DNA of 64,000 bases, taken from NCBI GenBank assembly GCA_002007465.1, contig LNAC01000137.1:841927-905926 (forward strand). The letters run 5' to 3'. Source of the stretch: Ailurus styani (Eukaryota > Chordata > Mammalia > Carnivora > Ailuridae). The notes under the pieces were generated by a model that was given only the letters and a program-made list of their open reading frames with translations, searched no databases and was not told where the DNA came from. The translations under genes and the position numbers were made by a program. This document shows, piece after piece, positions 46,046 to 57,465 of the stretch; the first letter of the stretch is position 1; each line of letters opens with the position of its first letter.

Positions 46046-46826
46046 GTAAGTTTGGTATCGAGTAAAGCCAGGAGAGGGTAGCAAGCAGCCTGTGGCTGGG
46101 CGGTACAGCCGAAATGAATACAGTGGGTTCCCAAGCCGCAATTTTGAGCCCCCCACCCAACCCCCCGGTCTCTTGAAGTTCACAGCAGTGGGAAGAGGTT
46201 GTTTGATTTCTGGGGCTCCTGGCCGGGTCTCTTCTGTAGTCTAGAGGGCTGGCGTATCCTCCTGTGAGCAGTTTCAGGTTCTCTTTTTGTGTAAGCGCCG
46301 GTAACCAAGGGGCTTGTGCTGTTTACCTGCCCGAGTTTCCCCATATTATTATTTTAAGGTAATCTGGAAGAAATGTGAACTGGAAACATTAACAGGGAAT
46401 GCTCCCAAATTCATTTTAATTCTTTGCTGTTTTGTTTTGCTTTCAACTTTTTTAAATTTTGTAAACATTTATTAAATTCCTCTATTGTGTTTAGTATTTA
46501 CTATGTGCGGCTTTTACCGCGAGACTAGCAGAAATACCTTCTTAGAGGTCATCCACCGCTTTCGTTCATTTTCGAATTGTTTTCTTAATGCTGTTGTAAC
46601 TCATTAATTTAAGGTATAAGCGTATACCATGAAACGTGTAACAGATTTCCCATTCTTGTCTGTATACTTACACATGAAATTCTTGGGGCGTTTTAAATGA
46701 GAATATATGCTTCATCAGGTTTGCGTTATAATCCTGATTTACTCAACTATTAAAGAATTTAGGAAAGTACTTGCTTATTTCTTCGAGCTTGCAAACTAAT
46801 GAATTGTCATCAATATTTTTATTCAG
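46046..46826 (+). other. DNAJC24 intron 1
   Basis: 781 bp, GT-AG, GC-rich at the start because it begins inside the CpG island; no repeat seen. Confidence 0.7.
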
Positions 46827-46859
46827 CTGATCTGAGAAGGCCCACTTCTTGTTCAATGG
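46827..46859 (+). other. DNAJC24: DNAJC24 exon 2, 5' untranslated part
   Basis: From the CAG acceptor to the start codon. It includes an out-of-frame ATG at 46856 whose five-codon frame (M-D-D-G-I-stop, to 46873) overlaps the true start. It has weak context (T at -3). Confidence 0.7.
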
Positions 46860-46970
46860 ATGATGGCATTTGAGCAGATACCAAAAAAGGATTGGTATGG
46901 CATTCTGGGGGCAGACCCATCTGCAAGTGTGTCAGACCTAAAACAAAAGTATCAAAAACTCGTATTAATG
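46860..46970 (+). CDS. DNAJC24: DNAJC24 (DPH4) first coding exon, J-domain helix I-II
   Basis: Encodes residues 1-37, MMAFEQIPKKDWYGILGADP then SASVSDLKQKYQKLVLM, and ends in phase 0 at an ATG|GTAAGT donor. The exon runs 46827-46970 and its acceptor is TTTTTATTCAG. This is the start of the J-domain of DNAJC24/DPH4, a co-chaperone that also has a CSL zinc finger and acts in diphthamide modification of elongation factor 2. The HPD motif that stimulates Hsp70 comes immediately after (YHPDK in the family) and must be in the next exon, which I do not find in the following 17 kb. Two adjacent Met codons occur; the second (46863) has A at -3 and G at +4 and is the better start. Confidence 0.95.
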
Positions 46971-47013
46971 GTAAGTGTTTTCTTGAAGATTTAAATCATG
47001 GGGGGAAAACAGG

Positions 47014-47042
47014 TTTTGTTTTTGTTTTTGTTTTTGTTTTTT
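47014..47042. repeat. (TTTTTG)n
   Basis: Short GTTTTT-type simple repeat soon after the exon 2 donor. Confidence 0.9.
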
Positions 47043-47164
47043 TATGTGACCAGAAATTTAGGTTTCTATAGAATGAATGGGAATATCAAAGCAGGAATTA
47101 GGGTATTAATGTGGTTAATTGAAAGTTTCAGTAATATTGTAAAAAATTTTTTTTTAAACTTTGA

Positions 47165-47340
47165 GATGGGAAAACATGGTGATTTGGAGCAGGAGATCTT
47201 AGTCTTGCTGGTTGAGTTAGAATACTGATTCTACCACTATTTGTGGGAACAAGGACAAGTTCTTGTCCCCTGTATGTGCCTCAGAGAGAGTGAAATGAAC
47301 TAGTCCAAGTAAAATGCTTAGAAGTATGTCGTGTAATAAG
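47165..47340 (+). repeat. MIR fragment, sense
   Basis: 'gattctaccactatttgtgg' and 'aaaatgcttagaagtatgtc' resemble MIR. Confidence 0.5.
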
Positions 47341-47700
47341 CAGTCTTAGTTATCTAGTTGCCACTAAGCTACATGTGTCTATTGAGCACTTGAAATGTGG
47401 CTAGTCCAAAATGAAATTTATAATAAATGTAAAATACATTTGAAGATTTAGTACAAAAAGAAAATATAAAATAATCTAAACTTCATGTTGATTACATGTT
47501 GAGGTGATAATATTTTGGGTTTATTGGCTATTTTGCATATTTTGTACATAATATATGACATACATTTGCATATAGTATAATTAGGTTATCAAAACGGATT
47601 TAATCTGCTTTTTACTTTTTTAACAAAGCATGTGTGGCTTACATTTGTAGTTTGTGTTATGTTTTTATTGAATGGTGCCAATTTAGGCCATTTTACCCTG
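47340..47700. mobile_element. hAT-type DNA transposon fossil (MER5-like)
   Basis: 'ctattgagcacttgaaatgt' with 'ggctagtccaaaatgaaatt' is MER5-type sequence; related to the fossil at 43.34 kb. Confidence 0.65.
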
Positions 47701-48344
47701 TTTTTCACATGACTCCATTCTTTGGTGAGATGAGTTATGGTATTTATATAGTATCTTTCTGAACTGTTTAATTTTTTTCAACCTATATTGTAATGTGTCT
47801 TAAGTCAATATCAATAATTCTATAATGGTTTCTAGTTAACTCAGTTTACAAAAAGGGTAGAGGACCATTACTTGTATAGCATTCGTTGTTTCTGTAGTTT
47901 TGGACAAACAGATCTGAGATTTTGCCAAAACTGTTAGTGCTTATTGTGAGAGATGTAGGTGGTTTACTGTCAGGAATGTATTAATATCCCTTCTTTAGGT
48001 AATAAGTTGACTAAATGATGTTAAGATTTCTTTTATCTCAGAATTTTTAGGATTTCTCTTAGTAAAGTCAAGTAGACTTGATTGAAAATTTTTTCCTAAT
48101 ACCGAATCATCCTTGTGCCTCATTTAAACTGAGATAAAGCTGGAGAAGTAGACTGTATTTAGACCATGCAGGTCATTTAGGCCATGCTGATCTTTAATTT
48201 GGCAAGGAGAAGCCATTTACACTTAATATGGTAGCATCTGTCAAAAACCAAAGTGAATCATTTTGCATACCCTTCTGTAACATATCAGAGAGTTCCATTT
48301 GCTCTAGATCTTCACCAATATTTGATGCTCTCTTTCCTCTATTG

Positions 48345-48515
48345 GGGGTTTCTCAGTTTTGCCACCATTGACGACATTTTGGACAGGATAATTCTTTGTT
48401 ATGTGGGGCTGTCCTGTGCCTTGTAGGATGTTTAGCAGCATTCTAGATCCCTGTAACAACTAAAAATATCTCCTAGGGGTCAAAATTGCCAGTTTCCCAT
48501 CCCATTAAGAACTAC
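48345..48515. mobile_element. hAT-type MITE fossil
   Basis: 'ggtttctcagttttgccacc', 'ggacaggataattctttgtt' and the end 'cattaagaactactg' match a short Charlie-like element with CAGTGGTTCTCAA-type termini. Confidence 0.65.
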
Positions 48516-48898
48516 TGTACAATTCTGTATTTCTAGTGATCTCTCAAGTAGTTTTATTTTATATTTCTCTGATTAACAATTTTAAGCACTTTTAAATGTT
48601 ATTAGTCATTTGTATAATTATCTTTTCGGAAGTGTCTTTTTAAAAAATTAAGTATATTCCAGATCTTGTGTATAGTTTACATTGTGTGTATTTTATCCTA
48701 ATCTGTGGCTAGCCAGTTAATTTTCTTAGTGGTGTTTTTGCACCACTGTGGTGCATAAGCAGAAGACTTTTGTTTTAATGAAATACAATTTATCACGTTC
48801 GTTTTTTGAATAGTGCTCTCTGTGTCTTTAAGACGGTTATGAAAATACTGTTTTTCTCATGTAGCTTATAGTTTGCTTTTACCTTTAGACCTCTGACT

Positions 48899-49082
48899 CT
48901 TTTTAAAAGATTTTATGTATTTGAAAAGGAGAGAGAGAGTGCATGAGCAGGGGGAGGAGCTGAGGGAGAAGCAGGCTCCCCACTGAGCAGGGACCCCAAT
49001 GCAGGACTCAGTCCCAGGACCCTGAGATCATGACCTGAGACAAAGGCAGACACTTAATTGACTGAGCCACCCAGGCATCCCT
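48899..49082 (-). mobile_element. CAN-SINE inside L1
   Basis: Antisense element with duplications ACCTCTGACT at 48889-48898 and 49085-49094. Confidence 0.92.
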
Positions 49083-49654
49083 TAACCTCTGACTGTTTTG
49101 TGTATGGTGTGAGGGGGGAGGTTATGTTTTCTTTTTCCCCCCTCAATATGAATATCCAGCGGTTCACTTATTGGAAAGATTTTCTTCTCTGCATTATTTT
49201 GTTAGTGTCTTGGCTCTGGGGGTCTATTTCTAGATTCTGTTTTGTTTGGTATATTTGTCCTTTTACTAATACCTCTTTCTTAATTACTGCAGTTTTATAG
49301 TCTGTTTCAAAGTCAATGTGACGTTAAGTTCTCTAATTTTATCCTTCTCAAGTTTACTTTGGTTGTTCTAGTTTGCTTGCATATCCATAGAAATTTAGAA
49401 TCAGTTTCTAAATTTCCATTCAAAGAAATCCTGCTTGAATTTTAATTGTGACTGTATTGAATATATACCCATTTGGCAGAATGGACGTTTAACAATATTG
49501 TGTCTTCTAATCCATGAATATATTATGTAATGTCTCTCCATTACATAAGTGATCTTTAATTTCCTCAGAAATATTTTAGAACTTCCAGTGTAGTACTACG
49601 CATTGTATTTATTTCTAGTTTTTTGGTGTTTTTGGTTCTATTGTAAATGATATT

Positions 49655-49875
49655 TATTTTATTTTATTTTCTAATTATTAATAGCATATAGAACTATAGA
49701 GAGAGAGCGTGCAGGGTGGGAAGGAGCAGAGATGAGAGGAAGAATCTCAAGCAGACTCCCTGCTGAGTGTAGAGCCTGTCTCATTGTGGGCTTGATCCCA
49801 TGGTCATGAGATCATGACCTGAGCCAAAAAAATCAAGTCAGCCGTTTAACCAACTAAGCCACCCTGGCCCCTCAG
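49655..49875 (-). mobile_element. Older CAN-SINE inside L1
   Basis: Antisense: 'caagcagactccctgctgag' body and 'aagccaccctggcccc' head. Confidence 0.85.
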
Positions 49876-50639
49876 AAGTATAATTTATTTTTATATACTG
49901 ATCTTGTATCCCACAGTCTTGCTAAATTTGCTTTCTGGTTGTCTCAGAGCTGTCTTTGTAGATTCCTTAGAATTTTCTACCAACACAGTTATGCCACTTG
50001 CAAATAAAGAGAGCTTTCTTTCTATAATCCATATGCCTTATATTTCTTTTTCTTGCCTTAATGCACTAGTAATGTACTTCTCTTCTAGTGTTCAGTTGAA
50101 GTGTTGAGAGGAAATATCCTTGTGTTGTTCCTGATTTTAAAGAGGTGACTTTCAGTATTTTACCATTAAGTATATTATTAGCTGTATGTTTTTTTAGATG
50201 CCATTTGTCGGGTTGGGGATATTCTTCTTATTCCTAGTCTGCTAAGAGTGTCTATCATGAGTGAGTATTGAACTTTGCTAGTTGTTGTTTTTTTTTTTTC
50301 CATTTATTGAAGTCTGTAGTATTAATTTTCCTCCTTTAATCTGTACGTACTGAATTACATTGATGTTTCTTATGTTAAACCTGTTTTGCATTCATAAGGT
50401 AAACAAATCTCATTTGTACGTGAAGTATTATGCTTTTTATGTATTGCAGGATTCTTCTTGCTGTTACTTTGTTAAGGATTTTTATGTCTAGAGTCATATA
50501 TATTCATGTAATTTCCTTGAATGTCTGTGTCTAAATTTGGTATCACAGTTATGCTGGCCCCATACAATAATGGGGGAGTAAGTCCCATTTTCTCTCTTTT
50601 CTGGAGGAGTTTGTGTAAGAATGCTATTTCTTTTTTAAA

Positions 50640-51245
50640 AAATTTAATTGAAGTTTAGTTGACATACAATGATATATACTAATTTCAGATGTACAACATA
50701 GTGATTAGACAATTCTATACATTACACATTTGCTTACCACTGTAAGTTGTGGTTACCACCTGGCATCATACAGTGTTACTATAGTATTTATTATTAACTA
50801 TAGTCCCTACACTGTATTTCTCATCCCCTTGACTTACGTATTTTATAACTTAAAGTTTGTGTCTCTTCATCCCCTACATCTGTTGTGCCCATCATCCCCA
50901 TTCCTCTTTCCCCTGGCAACTACCAGTTTGTTCTGTGTATTTGAATCAGTTTCTCTTTGTTTGTTTGTTTCTAGATTCCATATATAAGTGAAATCATATG
51001 GTATTTTTCTCTGTGACTTATTTCACTTAGCATAATACCCTCTAGATCCATGTGTGTGGTTGAGAATGGCAGTATTTCATTCTTTCTTTATGATTGGGTA
51101 ATATTCCATTATTTATACACCACATCCTCTTTTTCCATTTGTCCATTGACGGACACTTAGGTTGCTTCCATATCTTGGCTATTATAAATAATGCTGCAGT
51201 AAATGTAGGGGTACATATATCTTTTCAAATTAGTGTTTTATTTTT
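50640..51245 (-). mobile_element. L1 3' UTR fragment nested in older L1
   Basis: 'tttaattgaagtttagttga', 'ttcatccccttgacttac'-like sequence and 'tccatttgtccattgacgga' form an antisense L1 3' UTR module breaking the ORF2 homology on both sides. Confidence 0.75.
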
Positions 51246-54200
51246 AGGGGGTAATTATTTTAAGAATTTATCCATTTCATTTAAAAAGTCAAAGTTATTA
51301 TAATGTTCATACTGTATCCTTATTATCCTCTTACTACTGAAAGATTTGTAGTTATGTTTTCATTTTCATTCTTTATATTGGTAATTTGTGTTTTCTATTT
51401 CTTTTTTCCTGATCAGTCTTGCTAGAGGTTTAGAAATTTCTTAAATCTTGGCCAAGAAACAACTTTTACTCTGTTGATTTTGTATTGTTTTTCCATTTCT
51501 CTTTACTTGATTTCTGCTTTTAATTTTATTATATCTTTCTTCTACTTGCTTTTCTTTTTCTAGCTTATTAATGAAGAAAAGTGCATCACTGATTGTACAC
51601 ATGTCTTTTCTTACATCTATTTAAAACTATAAATTTCTCTCTAAGCCTGAAGTACTCCTTTAGTTTCATCCCACAAATTTTGATATGTGTATTTTCATTA
51701 TTATTCAGCTCAAGATATTTTAAAATTTCTGCTGTAATAGTTTTCTTTGATCGGCGAATTACTGAGAGGTATATTGTTTAATTTCAAAATTGGAAAATAC
51801 TCAAGGGTCTTTCTGTTATTTCTAATTTAATTCTGTTGTGGTTAGGGTATACTTGGTATGATTTCATGCCTTTGAAATTAATTAAAACTTTTTTTATGGC
51901 CTAGCTTATTGTCTGTCTTGGTGAGTGTTCCCATGCACTTGAAAAATGGGTGTCCTGCCATTATTGAGTATGGTGTTCCATAAGTGTCTATTAGGTCAAG
52001 TCGATATTGTTGTTCAAATACTCTACATACTTACTGATATTTTGCCCATTTGTTTTATCAGTTTCTGAGAAAAGGTCATTTACATCTCAAACTATGATGG
52101 TGGGTTTGTCGATTTTTCCATTAATTTTTGTTTCACTTATTTAAGATTGTCACTATTATTAGGTACATGTGTATTTAAGATTTATCTCTTCAGCCACACC
52201 ATCTTTCTTATACTTAGTGTTTGTATGATTTATCTTTTCCCATCTTTCACTTTCATTCTGTCTCTTTTATGTTTAAAATGTGTTTCATTGATACAGAGAG
52301 TAATTTGGGCCTTAAAAAAAATCCAACTTGTCAGTCTCTGGCTTTTTATTCAGAGTGTTTAGTCCATTTAGGCAAAATGATTACCATAGTATAGTTCACC
52401 TCCATCACCTCACATAGTTACCTTTAACTGTGGGGTTAAGAACTTTTAAGATGGATGGACTCTCCTAGCAACTTTCAAGTATACAGTTGTTACTAAATTC
52501 ACCATGCTGTATACTAGATCCTCAGAATTTACTCCTCTTGTAACTGGAGATAGTATTCTCTGACCCATTTTCCCCACCCAGTATTTCATTTATATTTGAT
52601 GTAATTATTGACAGTGTTTGGGTTTAAATCTCTGATCTTCTTTTTTACCCCTTTGGATTTGTCCTGTCTGCTTTTTGTTCTTCTCCTTTGCCTTTCTTAC
52701 CATCTTTTGGGTAAATCAAGTATTTTTTATTATTCTATGTTATTTCTTTTGTCAAAGCACATACGCTTCTCTATGTGTTTTTTAGTGATTTTTCTAGAGA
52801 TTAAATGTAATAATTTTAAGTTTTCACAGTTTACCTTCCAAAAAAATGTCATTACTCCACAGTATAAAAACTTTATGACAGCACACTTCATTTACTGCCC
52901 TCCTTCCCCTTTGTTTTTACTTTCAAAGACAAGATATGCTGTAAACTCTGTAGTACAATGCTACTTTAAATATTTCTACTCTTTTAAATATTTCTGCTTC
53001 TACTTCTTTTGAAGAGATTTATTGGTATGTATGAATGTATCATACATATTTTTTTCTGATGTTTCTATGTGGTATTACTTTTTTCCCATCTGTGGAATTT
53101 TTTGCCTTCATTTTGGAAAGATTTTTTATTTCCACCGGCTAGAGAACTGTAGATCGACAAGAGTTGGGTTTTTGTTTTTTGTTTTTTTCCTTTAAAGGCT
53201 TGTTTTAAATTGTTTCTGATGAGAATTCAGCTATAATTTATATCCTTGCTTCCTTCTTTTTAATGTATCTTTTTATCTCTGGTTGCATTCAGGATTTTCC
53301 CTTTATCTTTTGGTTTTAGTGGTTTCTCTGTCATGTGCCTAAAATGCAGAGGTTTTTTGTGTTTATCTTTCCTAGGTTTCTTGGATTCGTGTTTGATGCC
53401 TTTCTTTTGCTGCTTTTGGAATGTTTTCAGCCATTATGTCTTCACTTTTTTTTCCTGTTCCATTCTTCCCCTCTTTTCCTTTTGGGATTCTAATTACATA
53501 TATATTAGATTATACCATAGTTATCGGATGCTCTGTTCTTTTTTCCTCTGGTCTTATTTTCTGTTTGTATTTCGGTTTGCATAATTTCATTGAACCTGTC
53601 TTCAAATTCATTGGTTTTATTTTTTCTCTACTGTGTCCATCTGCTGATAAACTCACTAAAGAAATTCTTATTCTCTGTTATCTAATTTTCATTTCTCCTG
53701 TCTCCTTTCTTTATATGGTTTGCCTATGTCTTCTGTCTTTTCACACATATTATGTACCACTTCCACTAGCCTATCTAATATACTTAACTGTAGTTATTTA
53801 ATTAATTTTATTTATTTATTTATTTTTTATTAATTGTAGTTATTTTAAAGTCCTTGTCTGATAATTCTAACATTTAACCCAGAAAGGATTTATATCCTTT
53901 CTTGATGGTGGACCATATTTTCTTTGTTCGTTCCATTGTCTTACCATTTTTTTATTGAATGACAAAAATTGTTTGTAAATGAAAAGTAGACATAGAAGTA
54001 AATAGTATCTGTATTCCTGGGCATGGGCATGCCCCTTCCGTAAGGCAGCTTGTGTGGTGCGCTAAGTCAGTCTAGTCTATAATTGAGCTGAGATTGTTTT
54101 GATTGTCATTGCTTTAGTGATTAATTTCACCACAGGCTCCAGATGATTTGAGCAGGATCAGAACCATCCCTTTAGCAGAGCCTGAGTCCCATCAGGATTT

Positions 54201-54797
54201 GTCTCAGCTTTCCCGTCCTGTCTGTAGACTTCAGCAGGCCTCCTACATGGGAAGAGTGGTCTCTCTCAGTCTCTTCCAGCTTTCCTGTCTCTTTTAGCTC
54301 TGGATGACTGTTGCCTGGTATTCAGAGTAAAGTCTGTATTCCTTGGAGGGTTTCTCTCAGTTCTCCAAGACTCCCCTCTAACTTTAGTGAGCCACTTGTG
54401 CCACTATCTCATGAGGTGACTCAGCCCTCCTGCCCTATCTGTTTTTTCTTGTGAGCACTTGACAAAGTCCTGTGGGACAGAATTGGTGGGCAGGTACACA
54501 GTCTCTATGCCAGTCTATAGTCGGCCTTTAAAAGTGATTAAAAGTTTGTTTTCTTCTTATCTGTGCCTGTGATGGCTTCCTGCTCCTGCTGCTGTGCCAA
54601 AAATAAAACCAGTGATAGGTTTTTTTCTTTCGGGGAGGGTCTTTTCACTTTGAATTTGGATTCATTGGGTTTCTTCGAGTTCTCAGTTCCCTATTTAAAA
54701 AACAAAAACAAAAATAACTATGAGTTTGTAAGATATCTGGCTGGTTCTCCTGGATTATTCCTGTCAGCATGAAAATGTACCATTCCTCCCATCTTTG

Positions 54798-54808
54798 GGG
54801 GGGGGGGA
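54798..54808. repeat. Poly-G run
   Basis: About ten G in 'ctttggggggggggaag'. Confidence 0.9.
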
Positions 54809-54929
54809 AGAACTTTTTCTCAACCCATTTCTGCCACTTCTTGCCCCAGCTCAGTGTTCTTTGTAGCAAAAACAGCATTTCAAAATGTTTCTATTTCTGT
54901 TCTTTGATTTCTCTCTTTCCAACTCTTTT

Positions 54930-55810
54930 AAACCTACTCCGGTGAGGCTTCGCTCCCACCAGTACACTGAAACTGCTCTTATCAAGATTGCCAGTGATAC
55001 CTGTAATGGGGAAAAACACAGTCCTGTGACACAATTCTTCTGTCACCAGATGTGTGGATTTTCCACACATCAAGCAATTTCCTGCAACACCAGCAGGATT
55101 TCCCATTATTCTCTTCAATTCTGACATTACCTGGAGATAGCATCCGATCCCACAAAGTTAAGGGCTCACTCCCAGAAGACTGCCCTAACTCGAGATGCCA
55201 GTCACAAGTCCCAGGTTGTCACATGTACTTCTTCTGACTGACAGAACTTCTGACTGAACTCCTTATAAGTTAGGGTTCCCAGACCCCTTCCTTGAGCTTG
55301 ATAATTTACTAGAATGGCTCACAGAACTCAGGGATGTAATTATGTTTACCATTTTATTGTATAATAAAGGATATGATAAAGTATACAAACAACCAGATGA
55401 AGAGGTACACAGTTCAGGAGCTTCTGTCCTAGTGGAATTGGGGTATGCTACCCTCCTGGCATATAGATGTATGTGTTCACCAACTCAGATACTTTCTGAA
55501 CCCTGTGCTGGTATTGGGAATTTAATGTAGGTTTCACCAGGTTGGCATGATTAATTATTAACTCCATTTCCACTTCCTTTTCCTTTTCTGGAGAGTAGGG
55601 GGTGGGTCTGAAAGTCCGAAGCCTCAGATTATGGCTTGGACTTTCTGGTGAGCAGCCCCCATCCAGGAGGCCACCAAGAGTCACCCTATTAGAACAAAAG
55701 ACACTCCAACCACCTATGAGATTCCAAAGGAGATTTCATTAAGAATTCAGTGCCAGAAATTGGAGGCAGAGACTTGTGTATATATTTTCTATTATTTCAC
55801 AATATCCATG
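54930..55810. repeat. Probable old interspersed repeat, family not assigned
   Basis: 'actagaatggctcacagaac' with 'ttaccattttattgtataat' and 'gtgagcagcccccatccagg' has the look of a common old LTR-like mammalian repeat I cannot name with confidence. No gene is supported. Confidence 0.45.
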
Positions 55811-56858
55811 TCGCTAAAACCAGTGGTCAATACTTAGTCTTTATTTTGATTTATTACTGAAATGACCACTTATCCTGCTTTTCCCAGAGTAGTTGTGGTT
55901 TATGCTTATTGTCCTGGCATAATTAATAGCTCCCTTTTTCATTTTCTGAAGTGTCAGATTTGAAATTGTAAATTTATTCTCGAGATTTTTTCATAGGTGT
56001 ATATAGTTATGTAATTGATCACCGCAATTAAAATATGGAACATTTCCATCATGCTAAAAAGTTTCTTTGTGCCTTTTGATCCCCTCATGCCTACAATTTT
56101 AACCAGCTGGGCAGATGATTCTGGTACACAGGTGGGGGTGGGACCACTGTACTGTGTTATAGTGTCTACAGGTATGAGGAACTGAAGTCCCAGGGAAGAA
56201 CAGTTAAAGTGAGAAGAGGAGAAAAAAAAGAAAGAAACTTAAAAGGAAGAATGATTGGCCCAACTGTCGTCAGATGAGCTTTGGTGTACTGGCTCCTTAT
56301 GGAGAGAATGGAATGTGGAGGAGAGAACTTCCAGACCAAACTCAGTTAAAAAAGAAATTCTCCTCTTAACTTGGTTTGCTCCTAAGTCACATAAAGCCTA
56401 AGGTTTCTGAGCAAAATTGATGTGGATGGCTGGGTAAATTGCTTTGGGATAGAGAGGCGGGGCTACTAGGTACTTTTGGTAAAATGTGGAAGACTTTAGA
56501 ATGGGGCAAAGACACTGTTGCTGGGCATTTCAAGGATGGAACCTCTTGCCCCAGGCAGACACTACTTTGTTAAGTGATAAATTTAAACTGTCAACCCTAC
56601 TTATATAACAGCAGCATTTGACACAGTTTATCACATACTCTTCTTTGATATATTTTCTTCACTTGTCTTCTAGAACATGCTATTTTCCTAATTTACCTCC
56701 TACTAAACTACCTCTGGAAAGTAGGAGGTACTCAAAATAATACTTGTTCAATGAGTGAACTGTATGAACGTAGTCATCTTTATATTTTAATTCCCCTGTT
56801 GATGATTTTAATTTTGTATTTGTAATTTCTAGCAACTCTGCCTATTTTCTGAATTTCC

Positions 56859-56860
<2 letters not shown>

Positions 56861-56889
<29 letters not shown>
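56861..56889. repeat. (GT)n microsatellite
   Basis: About 14 GT units. Confidence 0.97.
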
Positions 56890-56890
<1 letters not shown>

Positions 56891-57059
56891 TCGCCTGTTG
56901 TTTTAGAAATAAGATATCTTTCTGGGACTAATAAAATTCTTTTTTTAAAGTTTTCCTCTTTTTTCTTTGAATTTTTGTTTTTGTTTTTTTCTCTTGTAGA
57001 GGTTCTTTTCCTTATATTTGGTGATCATTGGTCATCTGTTCATCTTTAAGAATGAAATG

Positions 57060-57465
57060 GTCCACTTTCTGCTGCTTCATTATTAGCGTATAGGTATGCA
57101 GCGGATTTCTGTACATTAATTTTTGGTAGGGTCTTTAGGGCTTTCTATCCAGTAGTTTTTTGGTGGAGTCTTTAGGGTTTTCTATCTGTAGTATCATGTC
57201 ATCTGCAAATAGTGAGACTTTTATGTCTTCTTTACCAGTTTGGATGCTTTTTGTCTCTTTATGTTGTCTAATTGCTGTGGCTGGGCCTTCCAGTAGTATG
57301 TTGAATAAAAGTAGTGAGAGTGCATGCACATTCTTGTCTTGTTCCTGACCATAGAGGAAACGCTCTCAGTTTTTCACCCTTAAGTATGATGTTGGCTGTG
57401 GGTTTTTTCAATAAGGCCTTTATTATATTGAGGTATGTTTTCTCTAGACCTACTTGCAGAAGGCT
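57060..57465 (-). mobile_element. Twin-primed L1, inverted 5' part (RT domain)
   Basis: Minus-strand L1 ORF2 reverse-transcriptase sequence with the FADDM motif at 57195-57209, in opposite orientation to the adjoining L1. Frameshifted and non-functional. It holds a 29-bp near-duplicate (57121-57149 and 57158-57186). The outer edge abuts the 12-bp target duplication AAGAATGAAATG at 57048-57059. Confidence 0.88.

Larger units (their letters stand above)
45580..46320. promoter_or_regulatory. CpG island, bidirectional DCDC1/DNAJC24 promoter
   Basis: The only CpG-rich, GC-rich stretch in an AT-rich window. First-exon donors face outward on both strands (45836 minus, 46046 plus), about 210 bp apart, the layout of a shared promoter. 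Visible motifs are a GC box GGGCGG (45891-45896), a pair of divergent ETS cores in CTTCCGGCGGAAGG (45967-45980), and an RFX X-box-like GTTACCATAGCGAC (45866-45879). No TATA box is seen. Open frames in this island come from its GC content and are not called as genes. Confidence 0.85.
48530..54540 (-). mobile_element. Old antisense L1 block with nested insertions
   Basis: Antisense L1M-type sequence in order from 3' UTR through ORF2 towards the 5' end: 'ttgtgtatggtgtgag' (49.1 kb), 'cttattggaaagattttctt', 'gcttgtatcccacagtc'-like sequence (49.9 kb), 'tcttgctagaggtttagaaa' (51.4 kb) and 'ttctgttgtggttagggtat' (51.8 kb). It is full of stops. SINEs (48899-49080, 49655-49875) and younger L1 3' UTR pieces (50640-51245, 52380-52580) interrupt it. 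Hydrophobic ORFs here are antisense artefacts. Confidence 0.8.

Noticed and set aside
52608..53801. Hydrophobic 80-130 codon ORFs that look like membrane proteins
   Set aside because: They lie in T-rich antisense L1 sequence; runs of Phe/Leu/Ser come from pyrimidine-rich DNA.
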